Source: Paraclostridium hominis (lineage in GTDB: Bacteria; Bacillota; Clostridia; Peptostreptococcales; Peptostreptococcaceae). Taken from it: DNA of 57,572 bases. Shown here one piece after another: positions 1 to 8,441 of this stretch. A program made the position numbers and the translations under genes. The notes under the pieces are model-generated. The model did no database searches. It was given only the letters and a program-made list of their open reading frames with translations, and was not told the origin of the DNA. The first letter of the stretch is position 1. Each line of letters begins with the position of its first letter. The stretch is from the NCBI RefSeq assembly GCF_014306135.1, contig NZ_JACRWD010000009.1:1-57572 (forward strand), read 5' to 3'.

Positions 1-9
1 TCAAATAAA
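1..9 (-). rRNA. 16S rRNA, first bases of the 5' end (partial)
   Basis: Read on the minus strand the window ends in TTTATTTGA. This aligns with the first nine bases of Firmicutes 16S rRNA, which continue GAGTTTGATCCTGGC just outside the window. The assignment also rests on a strong rRNA-type promoter and a leader immediately upstream. Only the extreme 5' end is present, so the exact mature boundary is inferred. Confidence 0.75.
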
Positions 10-184
10 AGTTGTCCATCGCTCAGCTATCATTATCTGAATATCTGGCTTGGTTGTTTGTTGTTTAATTCTTTAAAAAGAATTTTTATAATTAACCTAC
101 TGTTTAATTTTCAAAGTTCTTAATTTGTTTTGTCCGTTTCTCAAGGACAAGTAATACTATATCACCTTTTTTTTACATCGTCAA
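10..184 (-). promoter_or_regulatory. rRNA operon promoter and 16S leader
   Basis: On the minus strand a -35 TTGACG (179-184) and a -10 TATAGT (156-161) are separated by exactly 17 bases, with an A/T-rich UP-like stretch upstream. Transcription should start near 149. The leader starts with a small hairpin (TTGTCC...GGACAA, about 132-150). It then carries a boxA-like element (CTTTGAAAATTAAACAG, about 102-118) typical of clostridial rRNA leaders, which implies Nus-factor antitermination. The leader runs straight into the 16S 5' end. Confidence 0.8.
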
Positions 185-224
185 CACTTTTTCAAAAACT
201 TTTTTATTTTTTTACTAAAAGTTT

Positions 225-275
225 AAAAACAACCCATATATGCTTAAATATATAGTTGCGTATATAGGTTGTTTT
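225..275 (-). terminator. Intrinsic terminator after cwlD
   Basis: A long stem with arms AAAACAACCTATATACGC and GCATATATGGGTTGTTTT (two G-U pairs) surrounds an A/T-rich loop. It sits between the cwlD stop and the next rRNA promoter and is followed by a T-rich run on the minus strand. It probably insulates the rRNA operon from cwlD transcription. Confidence 0.75.
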
Positions 276-288
276 CTTTAATTTTTTA

Positions 289-1005
289 TTAATTATGTAC
301 ATTAGTTCCAAAATATCTTTGTATACCTGCATATATAGCCCAAGCAATTTTTTCTTGATATTTTTCATCATTTAGTAACTTCGATTCTTTCTCATTAGAT
401 AAAAAACCACACTCTATTAGTACTGATGGAATTTCATTATCTTTTAGTAAATATAAATCATCTCTTGGTTTTATTTCTCTATTGTTAGTTTTATCAACTA
501 CACGTTTTAATTCGTCTTGAATAAATTTACCTAATAATTTACTATCTTCTTTATCCTTTGGATAAAATGTTTGAGCTCCATAATATTTACTTTCTTCAAA
601 TGCATTAAGATGTATAGATACAAATGCATCTACGTTTGATTCCTTCAATAATTTTTTACGGTTTTTTAAATTTTCATTATACTTTTGTCTAATTGTTTTC
701 TTACCATCTTCTTCGTATAAACTAACATCCTCATCTCTAGTTAATAATACTAAACATCCACTTGATTCTAACAACTCCCTTAGCTTCAAAGTTATTTTTA
801 GATTTACATCTTTCTCAAGTATAGTTTTGTCATTATTTAGAGTTCCAGGATCTATACCCCCATGCCCTGCATCTAACATTATAACCCTATTCGTTGTAGG
901 CATATATGACATAACATCTTGAGAGTTCTTTTTAACTTCAAATATAAATATAGAAAGAAAACATAAAAGCGCACCTATAATGCTTACATGCTTAATATAT
1001 TTCAT
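289..1005 (-). CDS. cwlD: N-acetylmuramoyl-L-alanine amidase CwlD
   Basis: 238 residues. A hydrophobic N-terminal segment (about residues 8-24) looks like a signal anchor. An Amidase_3 (zinc amidase) domain follows, with MLDAGHGGIDPG (first zinc His), the VSIHLNA motif (second zinc His) and IECGFLSN (catalytic Glu). In spore formers CwlD removes the peptide from muramic acid, an early step in making the muramic-delta-lactam of spore cortex, so this gene marks an endospore-former. It lies 70 bases downstream of rpsI, beyond a terminator, as in other Clostridia where cwlD closes the ribosomal protein cluster. Function is from family knowledge; other Amidase_3 autolysins are the alternative, but position favours CwlD. 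Confidence 0.88.
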   Translation of the reverse strand: MKYIKHVSIIGALLCFLSIFIFEVKKNSQDVMSYMPTTNRVIMLDAGHGGIDPGTLNNDKTILEKDVNLKITLKLRELLESSGCLVLLTRDEDVSLYEEDGKKTIRQKYNENLKNRKKLLKESNVDAFVSIHLNAFEESKYYGAQTFYPKDKEDSKLLGKFIQDELKRVVDKTNNREIKPRDDLYLLKDNEIPSVLIECGFLSNEKESKLLNDEKYQEKIAWAIYAGIQRYFGTNVHN

Positions 1006-1032
1006 ATAATATCACCCCATATATTATATAAA

Positions 1033-1061
1033 AAAAGACTTTGGAATATTCCAAAGTCTTT
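1033..1061 (-). terminator. Intrinsic terminator after rpsI
   Basis: A perfect stem (arms AAGACTTTGGAA / TTCCAAAGTCTT) is followed on the minus strand by a run of seven T. It ends the rplM-rpsI transcript. Only about 25 bases separate it from cwlD, so cwlD depends on read-through or on a promoter within this stretch. Confidence 0.85.
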
Positions 1062-1077
1062 GTATAAGCATATATAA

Positions 1078-1470
1078 TTATCTCTTTGAGAATTGTGGAG
1101 CTCTTCTTGCTGCCTTTAATCCGTATTTCTTTCTTTCCTTCATTCTAGCATCTCTAGTTAAGAATCCTTCTTTCTTTAAAGCTGGTCTTAACTCAGCGTC
1201 TACTGTTAATAAAGCTCTAGATATACCGTGTCTTATAGCACCAGCTTGTCCAGTGAATCCTCCACCTTCAACCTTTACTATAACATCGTATTTGTTTTCA
1301 GTTCCTGTTAAAACTAATGGTTGTTTAACATCTCTTATTAAAGTTTCGTAGTTGAAGTATTCTTCAACTTTTCTTCCATTTACTATTATATTTCCTTCAC
1401 CTGCAACTAGTCTTACTCTTGCTACAGAGTGCTTTCTTCTTCCTGTTCCGTAGTATTGAACGTTAGCCAT
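1078..1470 (-). CDS. rpsI: 30S ribosomal protein S9
   Basis: 130 residues, normal for bacterial S9. The start reads MANVQYYGTGRRKHSVARV. The family signature GGGFTGQAGAIRHGISRAL is at about residues 69-87. The C-terminal tail is basic and ends PQFSKR; its terminal Arg reaches the P-site tRNA anticodon stem. It is the second gene of the rplM-rpsI pair, 28 bases after rplM, preceded by a strong Shine-Dalgarno (GGAGGAG). A terminator follows directly. Confidence 0.98.
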   Translation of the reverse strand: MANVQYYGTGRRKHSVARVRLVAGEGNIIVNGRKVEEYFNYETLIRDVKQPLVLTGTENKYDVIVKVEGGGFTGQAGAIRHGISRALLTVDAELRPALKKEGFLTRDARMKERKKYGLKAARRAPQFSKR

Positions 1471-1498
1471 GATTAACTCCTCCTTTCACCCGTTATGA

Positions 1499-1930
1499 TT
1501 ATTTGAAGTTTAAAACTTCTGGATTTTGAGCTTCGTGTCCGTGGTTTGGTCCAGCAAATACTCTTAATCTAGTCATCATTCTGCTTCTTAATTTGTTCTT
1601 ACATAACATACCGCTAACAGCATGCATAACAACCTCTTCAGGTTTCTTTTCCATCATTTCTCTATAAGTTATTTCCTTTAATCCACCTACATATCCAGTG
1701 TGGTATCTGTACATCTTTTGATCTAATTTCTTTCCTGTTAAAACTACTTTATCAGCATTTACAACAACAACGAAATCTCCACCATCAACGTGAGGAGTGA
1801 AAGTTGGTTTATGCTTTCCTCTTAATATTGTAGCTATTTCTGTAGCCATACGACCTAATGTTTTTCCTTCAGCATCAACTACGTACCATTTTCTTTGTAC
1901 GTCAGCTGGCTTAGCTATATAACTTTTCAT
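1499..1930 (-). CDS. rplM: 50S ribosomal protein L13
   Basis: 143 residues, standard length. It contains the family landmarks WYVVDAEGKTLGRMATEIA near the N terminus and GDFVVVVNADKVVLTGKK in the middle. L13 is an early assembly protein of the large subunit that binds 23S rRNA. The gene heads the rplM-rpsI operon, has an AAGGAGG ribosome binding site, and is preceded by a structured leader, suggesting autogenous control. Confidence 0.98.
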   Translation of the reverse strand: MKSYIAKPADVQRKWYVVDAEGKTLGRMATEIATILRGKHKPTFTPHVDGGDFVVVVNADKVVLTGKKLDQKMYRYHTGYVGGLKEITYREMMEKKPEEVVMHAVSGMLCKNKLRSRMMTRLRVFAGPNHGHEAQNPEVLNFK

Positions 1931-1981
1931 TACAAGTCCCTCCTTATCTTATTTCCATATGATATTTTACCGTCTATGTCA

Positions 1982-2045
1982 AGTCCGGGGCAAGTGGACT
2001 TATTAACACACTCTTGTATATTTTAATACATGCACCCTGGAGTGT
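1982..2045 (-). promoter_or_regulatory. Structured rplM leader (probable L13 leader)
   Basis: Between truA and rplM the minus-strand RNA folds into two stems: ACACTC/GAGTGT (2008-2045) enclosing an inner TGTAT/TATACA stem, and AGTCC/GGACT (1982-2000). The segment GGGTGCATGTA resembles what I recall of the Firmicutes L13 leader motif, where L13 represses its own operon. A TTGACA lies at 1977-1982, but the -10 expected 17 bases on (TATGGA) is poor, so a promoter at that point is doubtful. Confidence 0.6.
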
Positions 2046-2049
2046 CAAG

Positions 2050-2781
2050 CTAATAATCAACTTTTTTAAGAAATAATCCATGAGCTGGCGCAGTGTGTCC
2101 AGCCATAGATCTTGACTTAGATTCTATTATACTTAGCATGTCAATATCTATTCTTCCTCGGCCAATATCAACTAATGTTCCAACTAAAATCCTTACCATA
2201 TTATACAAGAATCCATTACCTTCTACTTCTATAATTATTAAGTCTTCTTGTCTTGATATATCTATGTCATAAATAGTCCTTACCGTATCTTTCACTGATG
2301 ATCCAGAACTCATAAACCCTTTGAAATCATATGTTCCAATTAAAGCTTTAGCTTCTTTTTTCATCTTTTCAAAGTCTAGATCATACTTAACTAAATACGA
2401 TATATTATTATATATAGGACTTCTATATGCATTATTATATATTAAATATCTATATCTTTTTCCTTTTGCTGAATACCTTGAATGAAAATCTAAATCCATC
2501 TCTTGTGCGTCTATTATAGATATATCCTTTGGCAACTTTGAGTTTAGTGCACCTGGTATTTTCTCAACAGGTATATTACAACTTGTATTAAAATTTGCAA
2601 CTTGACCTAAAGCATGTACTCCTGCATCAGTTCTTCCTGATCCAATTATTTTAACATCTTCTTTAGTTATCTCTTTTATAGCTTTTTCTATAGTTCCTTG
2701 TATACCCAAAAAATCATTTTGCTTTTGCCAACCACAATAATTTTTACCATTATATTGAATAGTCAATTTTATATTTCTCAT
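2050..2781 (-). CDS. truA: tRNA pseudouridine(38-40) synthase TruA
   Basis: 243 residues. The catalytic motif GSGRTDAGVHALGQ carries the nucleophilic aspartate at residue 52, and the N terminus NIKLTIQYNGKNYCGWQKQ is typical. The C-terminal segment GNGFLYNMVRILVGTLVDIG is the second conserved TruA block. The enzyme isomerises uridines 38-40 in the tRNA anticodon stem-loop. The gene follows ecfT with an 11-base gap, so it is likely co-transcribed with the ECF module, an arrangement common in Firmicutes. Confidence 0.96.
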   Translation of the reverse strand: MRNIKLTIQYNGKNYCGWQKQNDFLGIQGTIEKAIKEITKEDVKIIGSGRTDAGVHALGQVANFNTSCNIPVEKIPGALNSKLPKDISIIDAQEMDLDFHSRYSAKGKRYRYLIYNNAYRSPIYNNISYLVKYDLDFEKMKKEAKALIGTYDFKGFMSSGSSVKDTVRTIYDIDISRQEDLIIIEVEGNGFLYNMVRILVGTLVDIGRGRIDIDMLSIIESKSRSMAGHTAPAHGLFLKKVDY

Positions 2782-2792
2782 ATGATACCTCT

Positions 2793-3590
2793 TTATATAA
2801 ACCTAATAACAACTATTACACCTAAATAAATAAATTGAATAGCATATGCTATATAGTCAGCTTTAGTCATTATACTTTGCTTCATCTTAGTTCTATTATA
2901 TCCACCTCTATAACATCTAGCTTCCATAGCCATAGCTAATTCATCAGCTCTCCTAAATGCACTTATAAATAAAGGTATTAAAAGCGGAACTAAGTTCTTT
3001 GCTCTATTTATTATATTTTTACTTTCAAAATCGGCCCCTCTAGACATCTGAGCTTTCATTATTTTATCTGTTTCATCTAATAAAGTAGGTATAAATCTTA
3101 ATGCAATAGTCATCATCATAGCTAACTCATGCACAGGGAATCCTATCTTTCTTAATGGATTTAATAATTTTTCTATCCCATCTGTAAGTTCTATAGGCGA
3201 TGTCGTAAGTGTAAGTAATGATGTTCCAACAACTAAGAATATAAGTCTTAGTGCCATAAAAACAGCTTGACTTAACCCCTGGCTAGTGATCTTTATAAAG
3301 CCAAATGACCATATAGGATCTCCAGGCAGAAAGAATATATTAATTACAAATGTAAATACTATAATCCATCTCAAAGGTTTAAGCCCTTTTATAATATACT
3401 TAGATGGTATTTTAGACATGGCCACTACAGCCATCAAACTTCCTACCACTATTAAATATGGCCAAAATTTATTTATTATAAACAGTGATACCATAAATAT
3501 AAAAGTTGCTATAAGTTTAACTCTAGCATCTAATTTATGAATAATTGAGTTAGTAGGATAATATTGACCTATAGTTATATCTTTTAACAT
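2793..3590 (-). CDS. ecfT: ECF transporter transmembrane protein EcfT
   Basis: 265 residues with about five to six hydrophobic helices. The two coupling-helix signatures of EcfT are visible: MSRGADF (about residues 182-188) and MEARCYRGG (about 221-229). Each carries the conserved A-R-G-like pattern that contacts the two ATPases. EcfT is the scaffold of group II energy-coupling-factor importers and works with interchangeable substrate-binding S components, none of which is encoded here. The start overlaps the ecfA2 stop by 7 bases, indicating translational coupling. Confidence 0.95.
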   Translation of the reverse strand: MLKDITIGQYYPTNSIIHKLDARVKLIATFIFMVSLFIINKFWPYLIVVGSLMAVVAMSKIPSKYIIKGLKPLRWIIVFTFVINIFFLPGDPIWSFGFIKITSQGLSQAVFMALRLIFLVVGTSLLTLTTSPIELTDGIEKLLNPLRKIGFPVHELAMMMTIALRFIPTLLDETDKIMKAQMSRGADFESKNIINRAKNLVPLLIPLFISAFRRADELAMAMEARCYRGGYNRTKMKQSIMTKADYIAYAIQFIYLGVIVVIRFI

Positions 3591-4450
3591 TTTCCTTTAC
3601 CTCTCATAACTCTTATTATTTCTTTCTTAGCTTCTTCAATAGTAATTATATCAGGCTTAATATCAAACCCTCTGTCTCTTAATTTAATGCATAATTCTAG
3701 TACTTGAGGAATATCTAAACCTATATCTTTTAATCTATTAGAATGATTTTTAAATACTTCTCTAGTAGGTCCCATAAATTCTATTTTTCCTGAATTCATA
3801 ACTATTATATTTTTAACTAATTTAGCCATATCATCCATACTATGTGATGAAAGTATTATCGTCATATTTTTTTCTTTATGTAATGTCTTTATTAAATTAA
3901 ATATTTCATCTCTTCCTTTAGGATCTAATCCAGCTGTAGGTTCATCTAATATTAAGACTTCAGGATTCATAGCTATAACTCCAGCTATAGCTACCCTACG
4001 CTTTTGTCCGCCTGATAATTCAAATGGAGATTTATCTTTAAATTCATCATAGTCAAGCCCAACAGCCTCCATAGATGCTTTAATCCTATTAGTTATTTCA
4101 ATATCATCTAAGCCTAAATTTGAAGGTCCAAAGGCTATGTCCTTTGCAACAGTCTCTTCAAATAGTTGATATTCAGGATATTGAAATACCACTCCAACTT
4201 TCTTTCTGATATCAGTTAAATTTAAATCTTTATCAGTTATATCAAATCCATTTATTAAAATTTTTCCTGATGAAGGCTTAAGTATACCATTTAAATGCTG
4301 AATTAATGTTGATTTACCCGATCCAGTATGACCTATTAACCCAACAAAATCTCCATCTTCTATACTTAAATTTATATTGTCTAATGCTTTACTAGCAAAT
4401 GGCATGCCTTCATTGTATATATGTGTTAAATTTTCTATTATAATTGACAT
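3584..4450 (-). CDS. ecfA2: ECF transporter ATP-binding protein EcfA2
   Basis: 288-residue ABC ATPase. Walker A GHTGSGKST (about residues 40-48), Q-loop FQYPEYQLFEETV, signature LSGGQKRRVAIAG, Walker B VLILDEPTAGLD and the switch His in ILSSHSMDD are all intact. The second position of the A1/A2 pair and the LFEETV Q-loop favour the EcfA2 (EcfA') role. It overlaps the end of ecfA1 by 13 bases. The heterodimer powers uptake of vitamins or metal ions through EcfT. Confidence 0.94.
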   Translation of the reverse strand: MSIIIENLTHIYNEGMPFASKALDNINLSIEDGDFVGLIGHTGSGKSTLIQHLNGILKPSSGKILINGFDITDKDLNLTDIRKKVGVVFQYPEYQLFEETVAKDIAFGPSNLGLDDIEITNRIKASMEAVGLDYDEFKDKSPFELSGGQKRRVAIAGVIAMNPEVLILDEPTAGLDPKGRDEIFNLIKTLHKEKNMTIILSSHSMDDMAKLVKNIIVMNSGKIEFMGPTREVFKNHSNRLKDIGLDIPQVLELCIKLRDRGFDIKPDIITIEEAKKEIIRVMRGKGKC

Positions 4451-5271
4451 AATCTCATCACCATCTCATCCACAGTTAATATATCATCCTCTATATGCAT
4501 ACCTTCTTCCTTAAGTTCTTTACTTAATTCAGTCATATAAGGTACATCTAATCCTATACTTTTTAATTTTTCAACTTTAGAGAATACTTGTTTCGGAGTT
4601 CCCTCTAATACTTTTTTCCCTTTCTCCATAACTATAACTCTATCTGCACCTACAGCTTCTTCCATAAAGTGAGTTATATGCATTATAGTTATGTTCTCTT
4701 CTTTGTTGAGTCTTTTTATAGTATTCATTACTTCTTTTCTTCCAGATGGATCTAACATAGCTGTAGCTTCATCAAAGATTATACACTTAGGCTTCATAGC
4801 TATTATACCTGCTATAGCAACTCTTTGCTTTTGTCCACCAGATAATAGATGAGGTTGTCTATCTTTTAGCTCATACATACCAACACTTGTTAATGCTTCT
4901 TTTACCCTCTTTCTGATTTCTACAGGCTCTATCCCCAAATTTTCGGGACCAAAAGCTACATCTTCTTCTATTATAGTAGCTACAATTTGGTTATCTGGAT
5001 TTTGAAATACCATACCTGCTGTCTGTCTAATATCCCATAAATGTTCTTCATCTTTAGTATTTAGACCATCTATATATATATCACCTTTAGTAGGCATTAG
5101 AATTGCATTTAAGTTCTTAGAAAGCGTTGACTTACCTGACCCATTATGGCCTATAACTACAACAAATTCACCTTGTTTAACACTTAAAGTTAAATCATCT
5201 ATGGCCTTAAATGTACTATCTTCAGTTACATATTCAAATGATACATCCTTAACACTTACTATATCCTTCAT
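4438..5271 (-). CDS. ecfA1: ECF transporter ATP-binding protein EcfA1
   Basis: 277-residue ABC ATPase. Walker A GHNGSGKST, Q-loop FQNPDNQIVATIIEEDVAFGPENLG, signature LLSGGQKQRVAIAG and Walker B CIIFDEATAMLD are present. In the last of these the D-E pair is followed by A rather than P, as is usual for EcfA1. It is the first gene of ecfA1-ecfA2-ecfT-truA, separated from rplQ by a terminator and carrying its own promoter. It is a cytoplasmic subunit of the membrane complex. Confidence 0.94.
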   Translation of the reverse strand: MKDIVSVKDVSFEYVTEDSTFKAIDDLTLSVKQGEFVVVIGHNGSGKSTLSKNLNAILMPTKGDIYIDGLNTKDEEHLWDIRQTAGMVFQNPDNQIVATIIEEDVAFGPENLGIEPVEIRKRVKEALTSVGMYELKDRQPHLLSGGQKQRVAIAGIIAMKPKCIIFDEATAMLDPSGRKEVMNTIKRLNKEENITIMHITHFMEEAVGADRVIVMEKGKKVLEGTPKQVFSKVEKLKSIGLDVPYMTELSKELKEEGMHIEDDILTVDEMVMRLCQL

Positions 5272-5323
5272 AAATTTGTTCTCCTTTAATTAGTAGTGTT
5301 TATCAATTTGCAATTTATATTGT

Positions 5324-5352
5324 ATTATATCATAATTTAAATTACAGATTAA
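5324..5352 (-). promoter_or_regulatory. Promoter of the ecfA1 operon
   Basis: On the minus strand a consensus -10 TATAAT (5324-5329) is preceded by an extended TGA and, 17 bases upstream, by a weak -35 TTAATC (5347-5352). It lies downstream of the rplQ terminator and 50 bases before the ecfA1 start. A second TGCTATAAT further upstream (about 5395-5400) is an alternative. Confidence 0.6.
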
Positions 5353-5436
5353 CACAAAAGTTCATCTTCAATTTAGCAATACACTATTAAATTATAGCAC
5401 CACTATTAACAAATTTGATATTTAATTGAAATAAAA

Positions 5437-5463
5437 AAAGGATTAGGCTTTGCCTAATCCTTT
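5437..5463 (-). terminator. Intrinsic terminator after rplQ
   Basis: A perfect 12-bp stem (AAAGGATTAGGC / GCCTAATCCTTT) with a three-base loop is followed on the minus strand by a long T run. It lies 6 bases after the rplQ stop and closes the S10-spc-alpha superoperon. Confidence 0.92.
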
Positions 5464-5469
5464 TACATA

Positions 5470-5811
5470 CTATACTAATTCTATTAGAGCCATTTCAGCA
5501 GCGTCGCCTCTTCTTGGTCCCATTTTTATTATTCTAGTATATCCACCGTTTCTCTCAGCATACTTTGGAGCTATATCAGTGAATAAGTTGTTAACTACTG
5601 TCTCATCTAAAACATAAGCTAAAACTTGTCTTCTAGCATGAAGATCTCCTCTCTTAGCAAGAGTTATCATCTTTTCTGCCATTCTACGAGTTTCTTTCGC
5701 TCTAGTAACTGTAGTTTCTATTTTTCCATTTCTTAGTAAGTCTGTTACTAAGTTTCTTAACATAAGATTTCTGTGAGCAGTTACACGTCCTAATTTACGG
5801 TACTTAGCCAT
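5470..5811 (-). CDS. rplQ: 50S ribosomal protein L17
   Basis: 113 residues, typical of the short Firmicutes L17. The N terminus KYRKLGRVTAHRNLMLRNLVTDLL and the TTVTRAKETRRMAEKMITLAKRG block are diagnostic. L17 lies near the peptide exit tunnel on the 50S subunit. It is the last gene of the alpha operon, 19 bases after rpoA, and is followed by a strong terminator. Confidence 0.98.
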   Translation of the reverse strand: MAKYRKLGRVTAHRNLMLRNLVTDLLRNGKIETTVTRAKETRRMAEKMITLAKRGDLHARRQVLAYVLDETVVNNLFTDIAPKYAERNGGYTRIIKMGPRRGDAAEMALIELV

Positions 5812-5830
5812 GCTTATCCCTCCTTTGCGC

Positions 5831-6778
5831 TTACTCTTCGCTTGGTTTAAGATTTAATCCAAGTTCCTCTAACTTTTGAATTACTTCTTCTAACGACTTT
5901 TTACCTAAGTTTCTAACTTTCATCATGTCTTCTTCAGATCTATTAGCTAATTCTTCAACTGTGTTTATTCCCGCTCTCTTTAAACAGTTGTAAGATCTAA
6001 CTGATAAGTCAAGTTCTTCTATAGTCATCTCAAGAACTTTCTCTTTTTGATCTTCTTCTTTTTCTACCATTATTTCAACATTGCTTACATGCTCTGTTAA
6101 ATCTATGAATAGATTTAGATGTTCAACTAGAACCTTAGCTGCAAGTGATATTCCTTCTTGAGGATTTATACTTCCATTAGTCCAAACTTCAAGTATTAAT
6201 TTATCATAATCTGATTTTTGACCAACTCTAGTATTTTCTACATGGTAGCTAACTTTTTCAACAGGAGTATATATTGAGTCTACAGGAAGAACTCCTATAG
6301 GCATATGCTCTGTTTTATTGTCTTCAGAAGATACATATCCTCTTCCTTTATCAACAGATATTTCCATGTTAAACTTAGCATTATCATCTAGCGTAGCTAT
6401 ATGTAAGTCTTTGCTTATTATTTCAACATCTGGAGGACATATTATGTCAGCACCTGTTATTGTACATGGTCCTTGTGCTTCTATTTTAAGTGTTCTATTT
6501 CCTTCACCATCTATAGTAGCTGATAATTCTTTTAATGCTAATATTATTTCAGTAACATCTTCTTTAACACCAGGAACTGTTGAGAATTCATGAAGAACTC
6601 CATCTATTTTTATAGAGTTAACAGCTACTCCTGGTAAAGAAGATAATAATATTCTTCTTAATGCATTACCTATAGTTATTCCATATCCTCTTTCTAGAGG
6701 CTCTATAACGAATTTACCATATCTATGGTCTTCGCTAATTTCAATTATATCTACTCTTGGTTTTTCTATTTCTATCAT
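5831..6778 (-). CDS. rpoA: RNA polymerase subunit alpha
   Basis: 315 residues from the chosen ATG; a TTG two codons upstream is too close to the ribosome binding site AAGGAGG. The N-terminal dimerisation domain (IEPLERGYGITIGNALRRILLSSLPG) and the C-terminal domain (LDLSVRSYNCLKRAGINTVEELANRSEEDMMKVRNLGKKSLEEV, the UP-element and activator surface) are both complete and joined by an acidic linker. The dimer nucleates assembly of the RNA polymerase core. It is flanked by rpsD and rplQ as in the canonical alpha operon. Confidence 0.98.
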   Translation of the reverse strand: MIEIEKPRVDIIEISEDHRYGKFVIEPLERGYGITIGNALRRILLSSLPGVAVNSIKIDGVLHEFSTVPGVKEDVTEIILALKELSATIDGEGNRTLKIEAQGPCTITGADIICPPDVEIISKDLHIATLDDNAKFNMEISVDKGRGYVSSEDNKTEHMPIGVLPVDSIYTPVEKVSYHVENTRVGQKSDYDKLILEVWTNGSINPQEGISLAAKVLVEHLNLFIDLTEHVSNVEIMVEKEEDQKEKVLEMTIEELDLSVRSYNCLKRAGINTVEELANRSEEDMMKVRNLGKKSLEEVIQKLEELGLNLKPSEE

Positions 6779-6855
6779 GGACAAAACCCTCCTTAAAATT
6801 TATTAATCCACTGAGGGTAAACAAAATCTTAAAATATTTGTTATAACTATACTTA

Positions 6856-7479
6856 TTACTTAGAGTAAAGCTCTATTATTAAGTGTTCAGCTATTTCAAG
6901 ATCTATATCTTCTCTTCCTGGATTAGCAACAACAGAAGCTGTCATGTTCTCTAAGTTAGCATCTAACCATTTAGGAGCTATTCTTGAGTTATTTTCTACT
7001 AATCCTTTGAATTTTGCAGAAGACTTAGATGTTTCTTTAACAGTTATAACATCTCCATTAGCAACTGTTAAAGAAGGTATATTTACCTTATGTCCGTTTA
7101 AAGTGAAATGACCGTGTCTTACTAATTGTCTAGCTTCTTTTCTAGAAGATGCTAATCCCATTCTGTAAACTACGTTATCTAATCTTCTTTCTAATAAGCT
7201 TAGTAAGTTTTCCCCTGTTATACCAGGCATTTTTTCAGCACGCTCGTATAAGTTTCTGAATTGAGTTTCTAAAACTCCGTATATTCTCTTAACTTTTTGT
7301 TTTTCTCTTAATTGTAATCCATAGTTAGAAACTTTCTTTCTTCCTTGTCCATGTTGTCCTGGAGCATAGTTTCTCTTAACTATAGCACATTTGTCAGTAT
7401 AACATCTGTCACCTTTAAGGAATAACTTCATTCCTTCTCTACGACATTGTCTACATGATGCACCTGTATATCTTGCCAT
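6856..7479 (-). CDS. rpsD: 30S ribosomal protein S4
   Basis: 207 residues. The N terminus has CRQCRREGMKLFLKGDRCYTDKCAI, a four-cysteine (zinc-binding, C+) form of S4. An S4 RNA-binding domain follows (LDNVVYRMGLASSRKEARQLVRHGHFTLNGHKVNIPS). S4 is a primary 16S rRNA binder that starts 30S assembly and in Bacillus represses its own gene. It sits between rpsK and rpoA. No second rpsD is visible in the window. Confidence 0.98.
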   Translation of the reverse strand: MARYTGASCRQCRREGMKLFLKGDRCYTDKCAIVKRNYAPGQHGQGRKKVSNYGLQLREKQKVKRIYGVLETQFRNLYERAEKMPGITGENLLSLLERRLDNVVYRMGLASSRKEARQLVRHGHFTLNGHKVNIPSLTVANGDVITVKETSKSSAKFKGLVENNSRIAPKWLDANLENMTASVVANPGREDIDLEIAEHLIIELYSK

Positions 7480-7497
7480 TTATTTACACCTCCTAAA

Positions 7498-7896
7498 TTA
7501 CACTCTTCTTCTTTTTGGTGGTCTACATCCGTTGTGTGGTATTGGAGTAACGTCTTTTATCATAGTTACTTCTAAACCAGTTGCTTGTAAAGCTCTTATA
7601 GCAGCTTCTCTACCAGAACCTGGTCCTTTAACGAATACTTCTACACTCTTTAATCCGTGTTCCATTGCAGCCTTAGCAGCAGTTTCAGCAGCCATTTGAG
7701 ATGCAAATGGAGTTGCTTTTCTTGATCCTTTGAATCCTAATTGTCCAGAACTTGCCCAAGATAATGCATTACCATGAACGTCTGTTAAAGTTATTATAGT
7801 ATTGTTAAAAGTTGATTGTATATGAGCATGTCCACGTTCTATGTTTTTACGCTCTCTTCTTCTAACACGTGTAACTTTCTTTTTTGGTTTAGCCAT
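7498..7896 (-). CDS. rpsK: 30S ribosomal protein S11
   Basis: 132 residues. Conserved blocks are GHAHIQSTFNNTIITLTDVHGNALSWASSG and the C-terminal VTPIPHNGCRPPKRRRV. S11 lies on the 30S platform near the mRNA exit. It is located between rpsM and rpsD with short gaps, in standard alpha-operon order, and has a good ribosome binding site (AGGAGGG). Confidence 0.98.
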   Translation of the reverse strand: MAKPKKKVTRVRRRERKNIERGHAHIQSTFNNTIITLTDVHGNALSWASSGQLGFKGSRKATPFASQMAAETAAKAAMEHGLKSVEVFVKGPGSGREAAIRALQATGLEVTMIKDVTPIPHNGCRPPKRRRV

Positions 7897-7920
7897 TATT
7901 CTTCCCTCCTCTTCTAACTA

Positions 7921-8292
7921 TTACTTCTTCTTCTTACGAGATACAGTTTTTCTAGGACCTTTTCTAGTTCTAGCGTTAGTCTTAGTTTTTTGTCCTCTTA
8001 AAGGAAGACCTTTAGCATGTCTCATACCTCTGTAACACTTTATATCTCTTAATCTCTTTATGTTTAAAGCTATTTCTCTTCTTAAATCTCCTTCAACTAA
8101 GAAATCATTGTCTATTATCTTTCTTAAGTCGTTAACTTGATCTTCAGATAAATCTTTGATTCTTACGTTAGGATCTATGTCAGCTTTAGCTAATATTTCG
8201 TTAGCAGTTGCCTTACCTATACCATAGATATATGTTAAGCCTATTTCTGCTCTTTTTTCTCTAGGTAAATCTACCCCAGCTATTCTTGCCAT
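7921..8292 (-). CDS. rpsM: 30S ribosomal protein S13
   Basis: 123 residues from the ATG giving MARIAGVDLPREKR. A GTG three codons upstream lies inside the AGGAGGTG Shine-Dalgarno and is rejected. The helix-two-turn-helix block IGKATANEIL and the basic tail (RGMRHAKGLPLRGQKTKTNARTRKGPRK) are standard. S13 contacts 23S rRNA helix 38 (bridge B1a) and P-site tRNA. It leads the rpsM-rpsK-rpsD-rpoA-rplQ group after a 166-base gap holding an inverted repeat. Confidence 0.98.
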   Translation of the reverse strand: MARIAGVDLPREKRAEIGLTYIYGIGKATANEILAKADIDPNVRIKDLSEDQVNDLRKIIDNDFLVEGDLRREIALNIKRLRDIKCYRGMRHAKGLPLRGQKTKTNARTRKGPRKTVSRKKKK

Positions 8293-8397
8293 ACTTTGCA
8301 CCTCCTACAACTTAACTTTTTAAACTTTTTTCATGATTAAATTTTCTTAAATAATAAGTGAATTCCGATTCATGTTTATATAAAATCCAAAAAAAGT

Positions 8398-8441
8398 TTG
8401 TTAATTATCACAATATAATATTATACTATAATATTTAACAA
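8398..8441 (-). promoter_or_regulatory. Inverted repeat in the rpmJ-rpsM spacer
   Basis: A 19-bp odd palindrome AATATTATAGTATAATATT (8417-8435 on the minus strand) lies within an outer TTGTTAA/TTAACAA pair (8398-8404 and 8435-8441). It is the only long spacer of the alpha operon. It could be a regulatory RNA structure (S4-type control is known elsewhere) or an A/T-rich promoter; TATAAT occurs inside it. The role is inferred. Confidence 0.35.

Noticed and set aside
3286..3540. Plus-strand open reading frames opposite many genes (for example here, 6318-6593, 22055-22543, 56189-56719)
   Set aside because: They lie antisense to well-identified genes, lack ribosome binding sites, and have Ser/Ile/Leu-rich compositions expected from reading A/T-rich coding strands backwards.
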